Positions 62,288-64,000 of a stretch of 64,000 bases of DNA are shown here, one piece after another. The translations under genes were made by a program, and so were the position numbers. The first letter of the stretch is position 1; the number at the start of each line of letters is the position of its first letter. The notes beneath the pieces are model-generated. The model was not told the origin of the DNA, did no database searches, and saw nothing but the letters and a program-made list of their open reading frames with translations. This DNA comes from Oceanobacillus senegalensis (GTDB taxonomy: Bacteria > Bacillota > Bacilli > Bacillales > Amphibacillaceae): the NCBI RefSeq assembly GCF_900176885.1, contig NZ_LT839648.1, positions 1,329,049-1,393,048 on the forward strand, in the 5' to 3' direction.

Positions 62288-63049
62288 ATGTTGAGTGAAG
62301 GCAGTAAATCTCAAGAAAAAGAGATGGATGTTGTAGGGCATTTATCAGAACTAAGAAATAGAATTATTGTTACTGCTGTATTTTTTCTATTATTTTTTGT
62401 TGCTGGATTTATCTATGTAGAGGATATTTATTGGTTTTTTGCCAAGGACTTAGGATTTCAGCTTACTGCAATCAGTCCTGGTGAAATTCTTTGGTTATAC
62501 TTTTCCATGGCAGGTCTTATTGCGATAGCCGGAACGATGCCAATTTTAGCTTTTCAATTTTGGTCTTTTGTGAAGCCAGGACTTACCCCTAGGGAGAGAA
62601 AAGTTTCCTTATCCTATATCCCTTTCATATTTATTTTGTTTATTATTGGATTAGTGTTTGGTTATTTTTTATTTACAGAGTTTATTATTCCTTTCTTATT
62701 GACTTTAAACAATGGCATGTTTGAAGTTATGTTTACCGTTGACCGATATTTCAAATTTTTACTTCGTGTTACATTACCATTAGCGATTTTATTTGAATTA
62801 CCAATCATTGTCATGTTTTTAACAAATCTAGGAATCCTTACCCCGGATTTTTTGAAGAAAACAAGAAGGTATGCGTACTTTGTTTTAATTATAGTCAGTA
62901 CAATGATTACACCACCTGACTTTATATTGCCGCTCCTTGTAGCGATTCCGTTAATTATAATATATGAAATCAGTATTGGATTATCGAAGCGAGTTTATCG
63001 AAAAAAATTGAAGCGGCATGAAGAATTTATGAGTGACAGTAATATCTAG
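62288..63049 (+). CDS. tatC: Twin-arginine translocase subunit TatC
   Basis: Receptor for twin-arginine signals, six transmembrane helices. The N-terminal signature HLSELRNRIIVT, FQFWSFVKPGLTPRERK and the C-terminal ITPPDFILPLLVAIPLIIIYEIS are diagnostic. Length 253 aa. An AAGGAGTG site precedes ATG 62288. Its distance from tatA2 is due to the inserted repeat element, which may carry or disturb its promoter. Confidence 0.96.
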   Translation: MLSEGSKSQEKEMDVVGHLSELRNRIIVTAVFFLLFFVAGFIYVEDIYWFFAKDLGFQLTAISPGEILWLYFSMAGLIAIAGTMPILAFQFWSFVKPGLTPRERKVSLSYIPFIFILFIIGLVFGYFLFTEFIIPFLLTLNNGMFEVMFTVDRYFKFLLRVTLPLAILFELPIIVMFLTNLGILTPDFLKKTRRYAYFVLIIVSTMITPPDFILPLLVAIPLIIIYEISIGLSKRVYRKKLKRHEEFMSDSNI

Positions 63050-63065
63050 CTATGGGGTGAAAAAG

Positions 63066-63275
63066 ATGCGAACTTTTTACCAATTCTTAATGACTTTTCG
63101 AGGAAAAAATAAACCCGATGATCAAAGTAAGCTGGCTAATTGGGTATTCCATGACCATGATTTTCCTAAACACTCAACGGATTATTATGAAATAAGCAAC
63201 TATTTAGAATGGAATAGTCCTTTTCCTAATGCATTAGTTGTGTTTGATGAAATTTGGGAAATGTATCATTTATAA
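63066..63275 (+). CDS. YozE family (UPF0346) protein
   Basis: 69 aa, soluble, with the family pattern FYQFLMTFRGKNKPDDQSKL then ANWVFHDHDFPKHS and YLEWNSPFPNALVVFDEIW. The fold is a SAM-like helical domain in B. subtilis YozE; its function is unknown. ATG 63066 is five bases after GGGGTGA, 16 bp after tatC. Confidence 0.9.
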   Translation: MRTFYQFLMTFRGKNKPDDQSKLANWVFHDHDFPKHSTDYYEISNYLEWNSPFPNALVVFDEIWEMYHL

Positions 63276-63280
63276 AGGAT

Positions 63281-63324
63281 ACAAAAAAACTGTCTTGTTT
63301 TATTGCACAAGACAGTTTTTTTGT
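63281..63324. terminator. Bidirectional terminator between yozE and yolD
   Basis: ACAAAAAAACTGTCTTGT and its exact reverse complement form an 18-bp stem with an eight-base loop. Confidence 0.93.
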
Positions 63325-63372
63325 ACTCTATTTTCTAAATTAAATGGGAAGTACTAAGCTTACAAAGAGTGT

Positions 63373-63696
63373 TTACATTATAGCGATAATCTTTTCAAAA
63401 GCAATATCCATTGTTGATCCATTTTCAAGTTGGAATAAAAGATGGGTATGAGTAGGGTGAGTTTTTTTGATTTTTCCTGTGTAATGATACTCTTTTGCAT
63501 GGTCATAAATGGATATCGTAATCGTTTTATCATTCTCCAATGCATAAACTAAGCGATGGTTTATATCTTCCAACTGTTGTGGATCAAGTATCGGTTTAGA
63601 ACGTTTCGTATCTTCTTCCCATAATTGATTTAATAATTCCACATGCTCAGGAAGCATTAAAGACGTCCATTTAATAGAACCTCTATCTCTTTGCAT
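63373..63696 (-). CDS. YolD-like family protein, SOS-controlled
   Basis: 107 aa beginning MQRDRGSIKWTSLMLPEHVE, the RDRGxIKWxxxMLPEH signature of the YolD-like family, with a small beta-rich C-terminal part. Family members (YolD, YqjX) are normally encoded directly upstream of a Y-family polymerase such as UvrX or PolY2. Here only a terminator and yozE lie downstream. A LexA box is 26 bp upstream of the start, so damage induction is expected. Function unknown. Confidence 0.88.
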   Translation of the reverse strand: MQRDRGSIKWTSLMLPEHVELLNQLWEEDTKRSKPILDPQQLEDINHRLVYALENDKTITISIYDHAKEYHYTGKIKKTHPTHTHLLFQLENGSTMDIAFEKIIAIM

Positions 63697-63721
63697 ATAA
63701 TCACCTCATAAATATTATAAT

Positions 63722-63735
63722 CGAACATTTGTTCT
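63722..63735. promoter_or_regulatory. LexA (DinR) operator upstream of yolD
   Basis: CGAACATTTGTTCT matches the Bacillus SOS box CGAAC-N4-GTTCG at 13 of 14 positions, and lies 26 bp upstream of the yolD start. Confidence 0.83.
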
Positions 63736-63847
63736 TAATCAATATTGTTTAGTTATTAGGATATATTTTTCCAAAAAAATTTGTTATCCAACAAAGTTCT
63801 ACAAACGCTTTTAGGAGAAATTGTAGGTTGTTGCGGTTCCCTGGGAA

Positions 63848-63967
63848 ATGAAAGATTTACGTAATAAATTGCCGATAGATAGTAGGGGAAGACTTGAGCC
63901 TACACACATTAATGGAAAATACGTAAAATATGTTAAACCGTTTAATAAATTAATTCATGTGGAATGA
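63848..63967 (+). other. Small open frame of doubtful coding value
   Basis: 39 codons from ATG 63848, containing KLPIDSRGRLEPTHINGKYV and KPFNKLIHVE; open upstream to a stop at about 63823. The codon composition is unlike random AT-rich DNA, but only GGGA directly abuts the ATG and I recognise no family. It may be a gene fragment. The rest of 63736-64000 shows nothing further. Confidence 0.3.
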
Positions 63968-64000
63968 TTCTATAGATTGATATACAGTGTGTGTTCAATC

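Overview
The window is AT-rich, low-GC Gram-positive DNA carrying the conserved backbone that Bacillus subtilis has from about sleB-ypeB to ponA-recU-gpsB-rnpB. Spore genes (sleB, ypeB, spoIVA, a SpoVIF-family gene), bacillithiol (bshA), TRAP (mtrB), a menaquinol:cytochrome c reductase (qcrABC) and a ba3-type oxidase point to an aerobic, endospore-forming member of the Bacillaceae. The gene set resembles the Oceanobacillus/Virgibacillus group; the species cannot be named from this window alone.

Layout. 0.1-4.4 kb: asparaginase (-), prsW, and the germination pair sleB-ypeB. 4.4-5.0 kb: a decayed PilZ gene (ypfA). 5.0-12.8 kb: cmk, plsC, an S1-like RNA-binding protein, the uncharacterised yphA-yphB(YIEGIA)-capping subunit set, der, gpsA, a SpoVIF-like gene and yphE. 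12.8-19.5 kb: yphF, spoIVA, hbs, mtrB, hepS-menG-hepT (menaquinone) and ndk. 19.6-25 kb: a truncated cheR, then aroC-aroB-aroH-tyrA-aroA with no trp genes and no hisC between them. 25-31.5 kb: ypiA, reoY, ypiF, qcrABC, ypjA, a short ypjB-like gene and a zinc peptidase. 31.5-45.3 kb: yitT-type gene (-), mazG-like, dapB, bshA, cca, birA, dinG, ypmA-tseB, aspB, asnS, dnaD, nth. 45.3-51 kb: ponA and recU (-), small genes, yppE, gpsB and the RNase P RNA. 51-55.5 kb: rlmL, an M32 carboxypeptidase and a type III polyketide synthase with its methyltransferase. 55.6-58.6 kb (-): ba3 oxidase subunits IIa-II-I and a cold-shock gene with a structured leader. 58.9-64 kb: HD hydrolase, an NlpC/P60 pseudogene (-), thyA-dfrA, two tatA genes, a MITE-like repeat, tatC, yozE, and a LexA-controlled yolD (-).

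Links between genes: hepS/hepT and menG finish menaquinone, which the Rieske/cytochrome b complex uses to reduce cytochrome c, the substrate of the ba3 oxidase. The Rieske protein has a twin-arginine signal and the window also holds tatA/tatC. ponA, gpsB, reoY and tseB all act on cell-wall growth; ypiB/reoY acts through MurA turnover.

Nothing here is a large unknown defence or biosynthetic island. The most informative novelties are scars: three decayed genes (ypfA, cheR, an NlpC/P60 peptidase), two of them from the c-di-GMP/chemotaxis side of motility; a 254-bp terminal-inverted-repeat element inside the tat cluster with a partial relative beside ypfA; a terminator-like hairpin in the cold-shock leader; and several very small genes below normal ORF cut-offs.
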